64,000 nucleotides of DNA, taken from NCBI GenBank assembly GCA_963820955.1, contig CAWGCA010000016.1, forward strand, positions 16,030 to 80,029. Reading direction: 5' to 3'. This document shows, piece by piece, positions 54,272 through 63,854 of the stretch; the first letter of the stretch is position 1; the number at the start of each line of letters is the position of its first letter. This DNA is from CAWGCA01 sp963820955. Lineage in GTDB: Bacteria > Pseudomonadota > Gammaproteobacteria > Chromatiales > Chromatiaceae. Below the pieces are notes generated by a model, which was given only the letters and a program-made list of their open reading frames with translations, was not told the origin of the DNA and did no database searches. The position numbers and the translations under genes were made by a program.

Positions 54272-54470
54272 CGGTCGGATAATACCGGAACGCCTCGAGG
54301 TGGCCGGGGCGGATCATGTGCAGCCCCTCGAAGGTGAAGTAGATCAGGGTCTCAAAGCCCAGCCGGGCTGAGTTCAGCGCAAGGATCAGAAGGCCGAAGG
54401 CGCTCTGCATGGTGAAGTTGGCGCAGACGAGGGCGACTTTTGGGCGGGGCGTTTCGTTTGAATCGGCCAT
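54272..54470 (-). pseudogene. DsrE-superfamily protein, N-terminal fragment
   Basis: The frame starts at ATG 54470 and reads PKVALVCANFTMQSAFGLLI and ALNSARLGFETLIYFTFEGL, the first strand-helix-strand of a DsrE/DsrF-like sulfur-relay or peroxiredoxin-like domain, then HMIRPGHLEAFRYYPTG. After this the match ends near 54272 and a stop follows. About half of the domain is lost. The broken end faces the truncated IS21 element across about 56 bp of unassigned DNA, marking the major junction of the window. Confidence 0.5.
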
Positions 54471-54568
54471 GGTCTTCTCTCCTATCGATCCTCACGGGAG
54501 GTTGTCCCTTCACAGTAGTGGTTCCGGGTGAGCACTTCCACGTGCACGGTGGCCGTATACGTTCTTGT

Positions 54569-55051
54569 TTACGGGTCCCCCTTTAGGCAGAGGATATGTT
54601 CGCAGCATGGATCTCCTTTCGGGATGGATCGACCGATACGGTATTCGAGATCCTCGTCCAACGTTTCTACGAGGGCCTGTTCCATGCACGTGTGGGCTTC
54701 ACAAACCCTGCTATCGGTAAAGGGATATGGGCATCGACTCACGCTGATAACGAGCCTGGTCTCCGAAAACTCACGTATGCTCCAGTCATCACTGACCATA
54801 TCAAAGACTCGGAGGAGGTACTTTCCAACCTGGGCTACGCCTTTCAGGTCTCGCTTCTTATTCACATTCAAGCCAATGCTGGTGCCATACTCCCTGCTCA
54901 CTTCCCGAATGAGTTTTAGCCCATCCTCACCGAATTTCTCATTCATGGCCTCGTAAACACTACATAGGCGTCTCATGTAGCCGGGCACGGCCCTTTGATA
55001 CTTCTCCTCGACCGACAGCCTTTCGAACTCGAGTTCCTTGGGCAGTTCCAT
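54569..55051 (-). CDS. L-2-amino-thiazoline-4-carboxylic acid hydrolase-like protein
   Basis: A 160-residue protein resembling the ATC hydrolase/4-vinyl-reductase-like domain: YMRRLCSVYEAMNEKFGEDG near the start, DWSIREFSETRLVISVSRCP in the middle and EYRIGRSIPKGDPCCEHILC at the end with paired cysteines. Members act in thiazoline ring opening for cysteine synthesis or are uncharacterised. The frame is intact, unlike several neighbours. It starts 36 bp downstream of the DUF364-like gene's true end, in the same direction, so the two may be cotranscribed. Confidence 0.6.
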   Translation of the reverse strand: MELPKELEFERLSVEEKYQRAVPGYMRRLCSVYEAMNEKFGEDGLKLIREVSREYGTSIGLNVNKKRDLKGVAQVGKYLLRVFDMVSDDWSIREFSETRLVISVSRCPYPFTDSRVCEAHTCMEQALVETLDEDLEYRIGRSIPKGDPCCEHILCLKGDP

Positions 55052-55086
55052 ACGATGTCACCATTCCAAGCGAAGGGGCATTCGAT

Positions 55087-55862
55087 TCACCTCGTGACTC
55101 TCAGACATACCTTCCGGAGGTGTGGACCGAAATACCGCATACCCCCTCCTTCGGAGATGATCCGCAAAATCTCCGGGGCTTTTCCACGATGACGCCTGAA
55201 AGCAGGGTCACCTTACGCCCATGAAAAACCTCCGGCATCAGGGGGGTTGAAGCACCAAGAACGACGATCTCCCTGCACTCCTGGGCTGCCTCCAGCAACT
55301 TGTCGATGGTGTGATTGATGATGGACGTGGCCGTGATCAGTGCGACTTGGCATTTGGGAAGGAGCTCTGTTGCTTCCTCGGTCGGTCGAAGGAGGCCGGA
55401 TGGTTCTTCGATCCTCTCAAAAACAGTCAGAGTCCGTGCTCTTTCCTCGAGGACTTCGACGAGCGGGCCAAAGTGCCCCACCATTCCGACATGATCGTTC
55501 GATCGAAGGTCGACGTGCTTCAGGACGTCTCCGTTCAGAAACCGCGTATCTTCAACATTGACCAGGGAGTTCGCACAGGCCAGTCCCACCGCTGCCTCGA
55601 TCGGATCGTCGGATTCGAGGAGAGCAACGAGCTCCGAGGAGCGCCTCCCCGATACCGGACGAAACTTCCGGAATACCGAGCACCCCCCTTTTGCCTCTTC
55701 GCGAAATGTGTAGGCGACCCCCGCCCGACCATCTTCCAGCATGACCCCGGTGTATCCGAGCCCGATGCGGACATCGGACACTACTGCCCTCTCGTTTCGC
55801 TCTAACAGAGTCGTTGCCACATTCGAGGCAATATCTAGTGAGAGAGGCATTTGAGACTCCAC
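55087..55862 (-). pseudogene. DUF4213/DUF364 (heavy-metal chelation-like) protein with C-terminal frameshift
   Basis: Residues 1 to about 233 read well: VVSDVRIGLGYTGVMLEDGR for the N-terminal DUF4213 part, then VGMVGHFGPLVEVLEERART and CREIVVLGASTPLMPEVF, with VTLLSGVIVEKP of DUF364. The expected tail, ILRIISEGGGMRYFGPHLRK, appears in another frame after a break near 55170-55180 and ends at a TGA at 55087-55089. A single missing base in a run of C and A explains it, so it could be a sequence error. The family is linked with metal chelation or tungsten-pterin contexts; function unproven. Confidence 0.65.
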
Positions 55863-55970
55863 GTTGATCCATCCTTTAGGCCGGCGTGGGACGCTGCCGA
55901 CTACCGTGTGGCCCGGCTCGGATGCGGGGCCACAGGATGGAATCTACACAGCTTCATTGCCAAGATGTGA

Positions 55971-56120
55971 CTACTCGGCCTTGATCACGTCCACGGGATC
56001 AGCTCGGCTAGCTCGTAGCGCCGGAAGGCCACTAGCCATGACCGCCACAAGGCCCAAGGTAGACCCTGCCGCTACCCCGACCAATGTGGGCAGGGATTCG
56101 GTTGAGAATGCCGATCCCAT
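55971..56120 (-). pseudogene. FtsX/MacB-type ABC permease, C-terminal fragment
   Basis: On the minus strand the reading is GVAAGSTLGLVAVMASGLPA followed by LRASRADPVDVIKAE and a stop at 55971-55973. This is the last membrane helix and the typical ending of MacB/FtsX permeases (P-A-x-x-A-S-R-x-D-P-x). The rest of the protein is missing on the right, where promoter-like DNA of the next gene starts. It is a short remnant. Confidence 0.6.
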
Positions 56121-56149
56121 TTGACAATACCCTGGCCACCCCTGATAAA
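56121..56149 (+). promoter_or_regulatory. Sigma-70-like promoter
   Basis: TTGACA at 56121-56126, 17-bp spacer, GATAAA at 56144-56149. It lies 75 bp before the start codon of the VPS10-like gene. The -35 is perfect and the -10 matches 4 of 6. Confidence 0.4.
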
Positions 56150-56223
56150 CTCATTCAACCAGCGTAGGGTCGGAGCCCACGGTCCGGCCTCAGTCCGATG
56201 TCCTCCCAGAAGGAGGGGTTATC

Positions 56224-59175
56224 ATGTCCGCGTCGAAGCGATGGTCGATTCTTCGGATCTGCCTAGTTGGTCTCCTCGCCACAATGTTCCCGAATGGGAC
56301 TGCCGATGCTCAACCCTCCGCCGAGAGCCTGATCAAGGACTTGAGTTGGAGAAACATCGGACCGGCCAACATGGGAGGCCGGATCTCTGACATCGAAGCC
56401 CTGGATGACGACTTCACCCATGTTATCGCCGCCACGGCCTCTGGAGGGGTCTGGAAATCCATCAATGCGGGAAACTCCTGGGAGCCCATCTTCGATGACT
56501 ACGGTGCGGCTTCCATCGGCGACATCGCCATTTTTCAGCCCAATCCCGACATCATCTGGGTGGGAACGGGAGAGGAGTGCGGCCGAAATAGTGCCGCTTG
56601 GGGGAACGGAGTATACAAGTCCACCGATGGCGGTGAGACCTTCGAACACATGGGGCTCGAGACCACATACACAATCGGGACCGTCCTCACACACCCCACC
56701 AACCCTGACATCGCTTGGGTTGCGGCCGCGGGCTCGATTTGGGGCTTCATCGGCGAACGGGGCTTCTTCAAGACCACCGATGGCGGGAGGACCTGGAGGT
56801 TGCTGGAGGGTGGCTTGCCCAACGACGGAAGGACCGGTGCGATCGAGGCTATCATGCACCCCACCGATCCCGACATCCTTTACGTGGCCTTTTGGGAGAG
56901 GCTTCGGCAGCCGTTCAGGATGGATAGCGGAGGGCCGAACGGGGGAATTTGGAAGTCGACGGATGGGGGTGAGAGTTGGCAGAAGCTGACCCAGGGGCTG
57001 CCCGAAGGAGAATCAGGAAAGATCGGGCTGGCCATTTCACGGTCCAATCCCGATGTCCTGATGGCGTACTATGAGCACGGGTTCCAGCCGAGTCAGAACG
57101 ATCCCGATTTCGACGACATGACGAAGCTCGGTTCGGGCATGTACCGGTCGGAAGATGGCGGCGCGAGCTGGATCTTCGTAGACCGCTATCAGAACCGCCC
57201 CTTCTACTACAGCCACGTATGGATCAACCCCCTGGACGACCAGGTGATCTACCGGCTGACCGGAGGGTTTTCCTACTCTGAGGATGGGGGCCGCACCTGG
57301 CTGCGCTTCAATGGGCAGGGAATCCACAGCGACTACCATGCCCTCTGGCTCGATCCCAACAACAAAGATCGCTTCTATGTAGGCAACGATGGGGGCGCAT
57401 ATCTGACCCACGATCACGGCGACAACTTCATCATGTTCGACAACTACGTGGTGAGTCAGTTCTACATGATCGGGGTCGACATGCGGGATCCCTACTACGT
57501 CTGCGGTGGGCTTCAGGACAACGGGACATGGTGCGGGCCGACGGCGACCCGGGATCGCGGAATCTACACGGATCTCTGGTACACCATCAGCGGTGGGGAC
57601 GGGTACCATGTTCAGATCGATCCCACCGATTGGAGGGTCGCATACTCCGAGCCCCATCCGTCCAATACCGGAGGTCGGATTCAGCGCACGAACATCGAGA
57701 CCCGCGAGAGCGCGTCGATCCGTCCGCAGAAGGGCCAGAACATCGTCAATTACGACGACTACATCACCCCCGAAATCGAAGCTCTTCAACTCGAGAAGGG
57801 ATGGGGCCCCTCTCCAGGAAACGGAAGTGGCGCCTTCAGGTGGAACTGGTCTTCGCCCATCGTCATGTCGCCCCACAATCCCCGGACGGTCTATTTCGGT
57901 GCGAATCACCTCTTCAAGACCGTCGATCAAGGGGAGACGTGGTACCTGGTTAGCCCGGACCTCACCAAGAACGACCCCTACATGACCATTAAGGAATCGG
58001 GTGGCCTCACGGCCGATCACAATCCAGGCGGAGGAGCCGAGTTCCACGGGACTATCATCACGATTTCGGAATCACCCCTGAGGGAGGGCCTCCTCTGGGT
58101 CGGTACCGATGACGGCAATGTTCAGGTGAGCCGAAATGGTGGGGAAGATTGGACAAACGTTCGGGCGAACGTTCCCGGAGTTCCGGAGAGCCTCTGGGTG
58201 AGCCGGGTCGAGGCCTCCCACTTCGAGGAGGGCACCTGCTATCTGACCTTCGATGGTCACCGGAGCGCGGACTTTCGACCCTGGGTCTTCAAGACCACGG
58301 ATCACGGCCAGTCATGGACCAACATCACCGGCAACCTCCCGGCCGACCAGCCCGTATATGTGATCAAGGAGGATCTCAAGAACCCGAATCTCCTCTTTGT
58401 GGGAACGGAATTCGCGGTTTTCTATTCCATCGACAGAGGCGACTCCTGGGCCAAACTGAACCTGAACATGCCAACGGTGGCATTTCATGATCTCGTCATC
58501 CACCCCCGGGACAATGACCTGGTGGCCGGGACCCATGGCCGTGGAATCTGGGTCATGGATGACATCACGGCGCTCCAACAAGCGACACCGGAAGTCCTTG
58601 CGTCTGACGCCCACCTCTTCGACCCCCGGGTCGCCACCGATTGGCTGAGCGTTCGGACTGGGGGCGGTGGCGGATCCCTCATCTATAGGGGTGAGAACCC
58701 CAACCGGGATGCGGCCATCCACTACTACATCGGTGATGGAATGACCGGTGATGTCACCTTCGAAATCACGGATGTCACAGGGGAAATGTCATGGAGGCAA
58801 ACGGTTCCAGCGGAACCCGGGATCAACCGCCTCTGGTGGAACATGGCCTTCGGACCCGGGGCAGAGCAGATCCAACAAATGGGCGCCCAGATCCGGGACG
58901 GCCTCGCGGCATTCCGGGCTCAGGCTACCCAGGCACAAATCCCCCAGATTCAGGCCCTGGAAGGCCGGCTCAACCGAGCCGCGGGTGACTACGTTGCCCT
59001 CCAGAGCATCGGAGAGGCCCTGTCCGAGTTGGGCGGAAGCTCGTTCCGGTTCCGGTCGCCATCGGCTCGAGGACCAGCCGCACAACCGGGTGAGTACCTG
59101 GTGACCATGACCTTCAGAGGATCTACCATGAAAAGGCGCCTGGTGATAAGGGCCGATCCGCTGCTGGAAGGGTAG
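56224..59175 (+). CDS. Exported VPS10/sortilin-like BNR-repeat protein
   Basis: A 983-residue secreted protein. Signal peptide to about residue 29 (GTADAQ). Many BNR/Asp-box motifs (S-x-D-x-G-x-x-W) follow: SINAGNSW, STDGGETF, TTDGGRTW, STDGGESW, SEDGGASW, DHGQSW and DRGDSW. They build a ten-bladed or paired seven-bladed propeller as in sortilin and oligoxyloglucan hydrolase types. The opening LSWRNIGPANMGGRISDIEA is typical of large Gemmatimonadota and Acidobacteriota proteins of this class, usually of unknown substrate or described as glycosyl hydrolases. AGGAGG sits 7 bases before ATG 56224. The C-terminus (about 800-983) is a non-propeller domain. Frame intact. Confidence 0.9.
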   Translation: MSASKRWSILRICLVGLLATMFPNGTADAQPSAESLIKDLSWRNIGPANMGGRISDIEALDDDFTHVIAATASGGVWKSINAGNSWEPIFDDYGAASIGDIAIFQPNPDIIWVGTGEECGRNSAAWGNGVYKSTDGGETFEHMGLETTYTIGTVLTHPTNPDIAWVAAAGSIWGFIGERGFFKTTDGGRTWRLLEGGLPNDGRTGAIEAIMHPTDPDILYVAFWERLRQPFRMDSGGPNGGIWKSTDGGESWQKLTQGLPEGESGKIGLAISRSNPDVLMAYYEHGFQPSQNDPDFDDMTKLGSGMYRSEDGGASWIFVDRYQNRPFYYSHVWINPLDDQVIYRLTGGFSYSEDGGRTWLRFNGQGIHSDYHALWLDPNNKDRFYVGNDGGAYLTHDHGDNFIMFDNYVVSQFYMIGVDMRDPYYVCGGLQDNGTWCGPTATRDRGIYTDLWYTISGGDGYHVQIDPTDWRVAYSEPHPSNTGGRIQRTNIETRESASIRPQKGQNIVNYDDYITPEIEALQLEKGWGPSPGNGSGAFRWNWSSPIVMSPHNPRTVYFGANHLFKTVDQGETWYLVSPDLTKNDPYMTIKESGGLTADHNPGGGAEFHGTIITISESPLREGLLWVGTDDGNVQVSRNGGEDWTNVRANVPGVPESLWVSRVEASHFEEGTCYLTFDGHRSADFRPWVFKTTDHGQSWTNITGNLPADQPVYVIKEDLKNPNLLFVGTEFAVFYSIDRGDSWAKLNLNMPTVAFHDLVIHPRDNDLVAGTHGRGIWVMDDITALQQATPEVLASDAHLFDPRVATDWLSVRTGGGGGSLIYRGENPNRDAAIHYYIGDGMTGDVTFEITDVTGEMSWRQTVPAEPGINRLWWNMAFGPGAEQIQQMGAQIRDGLAAFRAQATQAQIPQIQALEGRLNRAAGDYVALQSIGEALSELGGSSFRFRSPSARGPAAQPGEYLVTMTFRGSTMKRRLVIRADPLLEG

Positions 59176-59199
59176 GGCCAAGGAAGAAGGCGAGACAAA

Positions 59200-59229
59200 G
59201 GGGCGGGGAGCTTGGTTGCTTCCCGCCCC
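59200..59229. terminator. Bidirectional hairpin between convergent genes
   Basis: GGGGCGGGGAGC (59200-59211), loop TTGGTT, GCTTCCCGCCCC (59218-59229): a 12-bp stem with one wobble pair. There is no long T run, but the position between convergent genes fits a terminator. Confidence 0.6.
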
Positions 59230-59339
59230 GTCTCATATTTCCCTAAGAAAGCCAGGAAAGCCAGTAGGAGAAGGGCACCGGATAGCCCGGCGAGGACCAT
59301 ATAGATCCCGAACTCGCCTTCCACTCCGACTACAGAAGC

Positions 59340-60633
59340 TCAGTTGAGTTTGAGGCGCCGCACAATGACTCTGGGCACATCCATCTCGTCGGCCTCGATG
59401 AAGGCCGCGAGTCCATTGGGGCCGAATGCATCGGGAATCCGGAATCCCTCAGGGGCCACGGATCCTACGTAACGACCGTCGGCGTCGATGAGATCGATGG
59501 GACCTTTCTCACCCACCCGCGGGCCCGTTCGCTCGGTCCAGATCCGTCCCTCCCAGTCCACTGTCATCCCCGCCAGCACGGGGATCTCCTCTCCGAATTC
59601 CATCGTTTCGACACGGGCCCTGAGCAGCTCCGAGGTTCGCCCAGCGCTGATGCTGATGGACCTGTTCGCGCTTCCATCGGAAGAATAGGCCATGCCTCCT
59701 CCCCGACTGGATCCCTCCCTGGCTGCAATCTGCTCCAACTGGCGTTCTCGCTCCGCTGCCTGGTCCCGGCGGGAAACCTCCCGTGGAGTGAAAGGGCGTT
59801 GGAACCTTTTTGTCACGCCCCGGCCGGGGTCCACCACCTTTACCGAGTACGTCGTGGAGTCCGCAATAGCGAGACGGCCGTCGGGAAAGGCCCCTACGAA
59901 GAGGTCGGCATCAAAGGCCCTCATGGCCGTACCAGTCATCTGGATCCCCCCACCGGAGAAGGACTTCTCTTTCCGATTTCCAATGGCGGACAGGGGGTTC
60001 CAAGCCTCGTAGGCCGTGGAAATCTGAACCTCGTCGGCGAGCCTGAACTGGTTGACGGGACGAGGCGCGGTTTCATCTCCTGCGCCCCCGGAGGACATCA
60101 CCTGCCTCTTCACGGGGCTCTTTCCGCCGTCCACCATGCTGCCATTGGGCAGGCTCATGAGCCCCCCGTTGGGTGAAAAGAAGCTGGTGCCGGGGAGTCG
60201 GGAAGTGCCCTTGAGGCTCCCATCGGAGTTGAACTCCGTGAACCCCTGATGACCCAGGTCGAAAACCCGTACCTCCCCGGACCTCGTCACGGAGAAGGCC
60301 AGGGGACGGGTGAACTCACCGGGGCCTTCTCCGGACCGGCCGAACGTCGGTGAGGAACTGGCCCTGCGGCCCCACCTTCACCACCCTGGAGTTTTGGGCA
60401 TCCAGGATGTAGAGGTTTCCGGCGGCATCGAAAGCCACCCCCTCCACCCTCGCGAAAGTCTCCCACTCCTCCCCCGCCATGGAGCCCACGGAGAAGACCT
60501 CCTCCACCTCTATTGCCAACGGCCGGTCCTGAGCTGGTAGGTCCACGACCTCCTGGGATGCGGTCGGAGCTGGAATAAGAAGGACAACCGTGGTGGCGAA
60601 AATGGCTGCTGCCGGATGAATTCTGGAACGCAT
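59340..60633 (-). pseudogene. Exported 6-bladed beta-propeller protein, frameshifted
   Basis: The first part, 60633 to about 60345, has a signal peptide and the NHL-like first blade ARVEGVAFDAAGNLYILDAQ then NSRVVKVGPQGQFLT. At this point an extra base moves the continuing sequence FGRSGEGPGEFTRPLAF into another frame, which runs to 59340 with further blades (VRVFDLGHQGFTEFNSDG, AFPDGRLAIADSTTYSVKVV, IDLIDADGRYVGSVAPEGF). Both halves are otherwise clean, so one base is the only defect. Proteins of this 6-bladed type are very common in Gemmatimonadota. Binding partner unknown. Confidence 0.72.
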
Positions 60634-60798
60634 GTCTCGGTCCTATCATCTGAGGAATGCCCCGAAGGGCTTCGGCTCCGTTTCTGGTTAGGTCGTTTTT
60701 CCTCTCGTAGGGTTGTTTTCGGAGGGGGGTGGCCTCAATCTCATCATCCTTGGAGCGATGCAATCGATTGACCACCGCAACTGAAAGGGGGGCTCCTC

Positions 60799-61746
60799 AT
60801 GAGAAGCCTTCAAACCCTCTGCCGGAGGGCCTTTCCCGGCTCCGCCCTCTTCGGGCTCTTTTTGGCCGGGGGATTCCTTTTCCCTTTCGCCGGCATCGCC
60901 CAGGAAACGAACCCTCTCTTCTCCCAGGAGAAGGTGAAGAACTACCTGCCCCATATGTCCTGGATGGAGGTGGAAGAGCTCCTGACCCGCACGGACATTG
61001 CGTTGATCCCTGTCGGATCTCTCGAGCAGCATGGGAAGCACCTTCCGCTGGGTACGGATTTTCTGGCGGCTTCTGAGGCCTGCAAGCTGGTCGCGCAGGA
61101 ATCGGAGGTTCTGGTGGTGCCGGTGGTGATGGCCGGGATCTCGGCTCATCATCTGGGATTTTCCGGATCGCTGACCCTCTCACCGGCCCTCTTCGAGGAG
61201 GTGATCTTCGAGACCGTTCAGGCCCTCATCCACCATGGCATACGCAAGATAGCCTTCTACAATGGTCACGGAGGGAACGGTGCCGCCCTGGGGAGCGTCA
61301 TCAACCGCATCAACAATTCCACCATCGCTTCCGCTGTCGATCTGGGTGAGATCCAACGGTCTCAGCGGGAATCTCCCTTCCCGGCCCCGGCCATGGATTA
61401 TCACGCGGGGGTGGGCGAGACATCCTGGATGCTCTACCTGACGCCCCAACTCGTGGACATGTCTAAGGCCGAGAACCCGGTTCTGACTCCCCCCGCTTCG
61501 GCTCAGGAGGCTCTGGAAAGCATGACCGGGGCCAACGCGAACCTGGTGGGAATGACTCATCTCTTCCGGCCGGACGAGTCGGGGAAGATGGCCGCGTCCC
61601 ACCAGATCTCGAGCAACGGCGTCTTCACCACCGGGGACCTGGCCGAGTCATCGGCGGCCCAGGGGAGATTCCGGTTCGATCACTTCGTGGAGGACGCGGT
61701 ACGGTTCATCGAGGAGTGGAGAGGATCGGTAGCTGAAGGTCGGTAG
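60799..61746 (+). CDS. Exported creatininase family hydrolase
   Basis: A 315-residue protein with signal peptide to about residue 34 (GIAQE). The creatininase fold metal motifs are present: IPVGSLEQHGKHLPLGTDF gives Glu, His and Asp ligands, FYNGHGGNGAA gives the second His, and YHAGVGETSWMLYLTP gives the final Glu. The family includes creatinine amidohydrolases and mycofactocin MftE-like proteases; a secreted member with unknown substrate is common in Gemmatimonadota. A purine-rich AAGGGGGG lies before the ATG. The frame is intact, in contrast to the propeller gene at its left. Confidence 0.87.
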   Translation: MRSLQTLCRRAFPGSALFGLFLAGGFLFPFAGIAQETNPLFSQEKVKNYLPHMSWMEVEELLTRTDIALIPVGSLEQHGKHLPLGTDFLAASEACKLVAQESEVLVVPVVMAGISAHHLGFSGSLTLSPALFEEVIFETVQALIHHGIRKIAFYNGHGGNGAALGSVINRINNSTIASAVDLGEIQRSQRESPFPAPAMDYHAGVGETSWMLYLTPQLVDMSKAENPVLTPPASAQEALESMTGANANLVGMTHLFRPDESGKMAASHQISSNGVFTTGDLAESSAAQGRFRFDHFVEDAVRFIEEWRGSVAEGR

Positions 61747-61753
61747 CGGAGTC

Positions 61754-61776
61754 GGGGGTGGCTGACCTCAGCCCCC
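61754..61776. terminator. Hairpin between convergent genes
   Basis: GGG-T-GGCTG, loop ACCT, CAGCC-CCC forms an 8-bp stem with one unpaired T, 8 bp after the creatininase stop. There is no T run. Confidence 0.35.
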
Positions 61777-61826
61777 GCCTCGGACCAGGTCCAACTTCTG
61801 CATGTGGGAGCCTGGTCCGACTCCTG

Positions 61827-62090
61827 TCACCCTGCCGAGTTGCGGGATCGCGTTTTTGGATATGCCCCCGTCTTTTCAGCCATCGCCTCGGCAGTTGCCG
61901 GCGATTCGAGAACGGCGAAATATTGGTCGAGATCGGCCGGCTCAGCATGCAGAACGACCTCGTTGTTTTCGTTCGCTGCGAAATGGGTGACCGTGGAGGA
62001 CATGCTGCGGAGGAGAGCACCCTGGGTGCGGAATCCCTTCTCCCACTGGGTGGAATCCTCGACCTGCGCGGTAATGATCACTCGTGGCAT
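61827..62090 (-). CDS. Small hypothetical protein
   Basis: An 87-residue protein, MPRVIITAQVEDSTQWEKGF, ending with ESPATAEAMAEKTGAYPKTR. AGGGAG stands 6 bases before the ATG at 62090, which decides the start. The predicted order of strands and helices is like a ferredoxin-like dimeric alpha/beta barrel, as in ABM or DUF3764-type proteins. I cannot assign a function. The frame is intact. Confidence 0.6.
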   Translation of the reverse strand: MPRVIITAQVEDSTQWEKGFRTQGALLRSMSSTVTHFAANENNEVVLHAEPADLDQYFAVLESPATAEAMAEKTGAYPKTRSRNSAG

Positions 62091-62300
62091 CTTCGTCTCC
62101 CTGCTAGAGGTAATGACGGACTCGTTGGTCCAGGGCATGAAAGCAAGATCGATTTCTTCGACGAACCGGTCCCCGAGGCTCCGGGAATACCTTTTTGGAC
62201 CGTTCGATCCTAGCCGGCTCTTATGCTGTGGGATGCCCCCAAAAGCACTCCAGCTACTTAATTGTCAAGAAAGATCGTTATGAGAAATAGTTCTATGAGG

Positions 62301-63854
62301 TTATGTAACCATCGGTTGAGGAGGGGAAACCAAGGCCAGCCATGAACTGCCACCCTCGTAATCCTCCACGGCGAGGACGTTGTCAATTGTCTGGTACGTG
62401 CCGAGAAGCCCTGTGACTTCGTGCCGAAGCATGGAAACACCGTTGGAAATCAGGTCGTCTCGAAAGCCCCGGTCGCCGAGTTTGAGCACCATTTCCATGG
62501 TCACGATACGCCCCAGGGCCTACCCAGGTTCACCAGTTTGCGCTGGGGATCTGGAGGTCGACCTCGAAATCCAGGAGTTCCTGCACGTATTCCGAGGCCC
62601 GGGAAGTGAGTTCGAAGCCACCGAGAAACCGAAGCAGGTTCTTCTCCTTGGCTGCGCATGAGCTTGAGCACGGCCTCGGCGATCTGTTGGTAGAGGATAT
62701 CGTTGGAGCCTTCGAAGATCTGGAAGGGGCGACTGTCCACGGTGGCCCGGCCCGCGATGTGATCGAGTCGATATCCTTTGGCGCCCACCAACTGAAGAGG
62801 GACTGGGAGGCATCCTGCATCAGATCCGTCACCACCGACTTTGTGGCATTGGCTTCCAGGCCGCTCCGGGCGAGATCGTGTTCGAGACTCGCCCGGTCGC
62901 TGCTGTTGGCGCACATGGCCGAGCATACCGTAAATGATGCCTGGAGCGTCGCGAGCCGTGTTGCACCTGATCAAAGCTGAACAGGCTCCGTCCCCCCATG
63001 AACCGTTCCTTGCAATGGTCAAGCCCTCGTCCAGCATGCGCTGAAGAAACCCCATGCCCAACCGGAGAACTGCAACCGGCTGCGGTGAAGGAGGTCCAGC
63101 ATCATCTTGACTCCGGTCGTGGCGCTTGAAGCCGCTGGGCCTTGGGAATCTTCACGTCGATTCGGTTTCGACCATAGGGGATATGGTAAGCCCAGGTTGT
63201 TGAAGATTTCCTCCACCTCGATGCTCTGACCGGGGCGCTCACGTCGCAGAGGAAAAAGTCGATATCCCGTTTCAGGTTCCCGTCTCCACCCCTTTCCCGG
63301 GCCGTGAGAAGCCAGAAATCTGCCAGACCGGTGAGACCGCCCCAATGCTTGGTCCCTTTCAGATGGTAGTGGTCCTCCTTCTTCCCGGAAGGAGGTCCGC
63401 ATGCTCAGGGCGTCGGTGCCGTGGTCCGGCTCCGTGATCATCAGGCCACCCATGCTTCTTGTCTTCCAGAATCCGCTGAAAAACAGGGGCCTTGATGGGA
63501 TCCTGGGCATATTTGGCCACGGTCTGAAGGAAGAGGGCCCAGTTGATCCCAAAGGTAAGCGACAGGGCCAGAGACTCGTACCCTGAAGCAGCCAAAACGG
63601 CCAGGCCCTCGTGGATGTGCCCGCCCCGTCCGCCGTATGCCACCGGGACGTAACCGAGAAGGGTCGCATGAGTGGATCTCCTGCATCACGAAAGGAGGAA
63701 GCGACCGGCTCAGGCTCAGTTTGTCGATGTCGGCACGAACGTGGAAGAGGTCCCGTATACATTCCCCATAACGACTCAGGAAGATCTCGAAGTCGGGTTC
63801 GGGCTTTGGGATACCAGGAACACCGACTGGTACGGACAATGTTTTGGGATTCAC
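62301..63854 (-). pseudogene. Acyl-CoA dehydrogenase, multiply frameshifted
   Basis: The pieces fall in order along the minus strand. The start is MNPKTLSVPVGVPGIPKPEP at 63854. Then come AYGGRGGHIHEGLAVLAASG with LALSLTFGINWALFLQTVAK, followed by GGLMITEPDHGTDALSM (the acyl-CoA dehydrogenase middle-domain T-E-P-x-x-G-(S/T)D block), then QSIEVEEIFNNLGL and the C-terminal FQIFEGSNDILYQQIAEAVL. A tail MEMVLKLGDRGFRDDLISNG ends at 62301. At least five frame changes separate these pieces. It is either a decayed gene or a low-quality stretch; total length of about 517 codons would suit an intact enzyme. Confidence 0.68.

Noticed and set aside
57037..58047. A 336-residue open frame on the minus strand
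   Set aside because: It is antisense to the VPS10-like gene and has no family features.
58989..59324. Minus-strand frame with a hydrophobic start (MVLAGLSGALLLLAFLAFLG)
   Set aside because: It runs through the strong hairpin at 59200-59229 and into the VPS10-like gene. The first 35 codons could be a small membrane peptide, but there is no further support.
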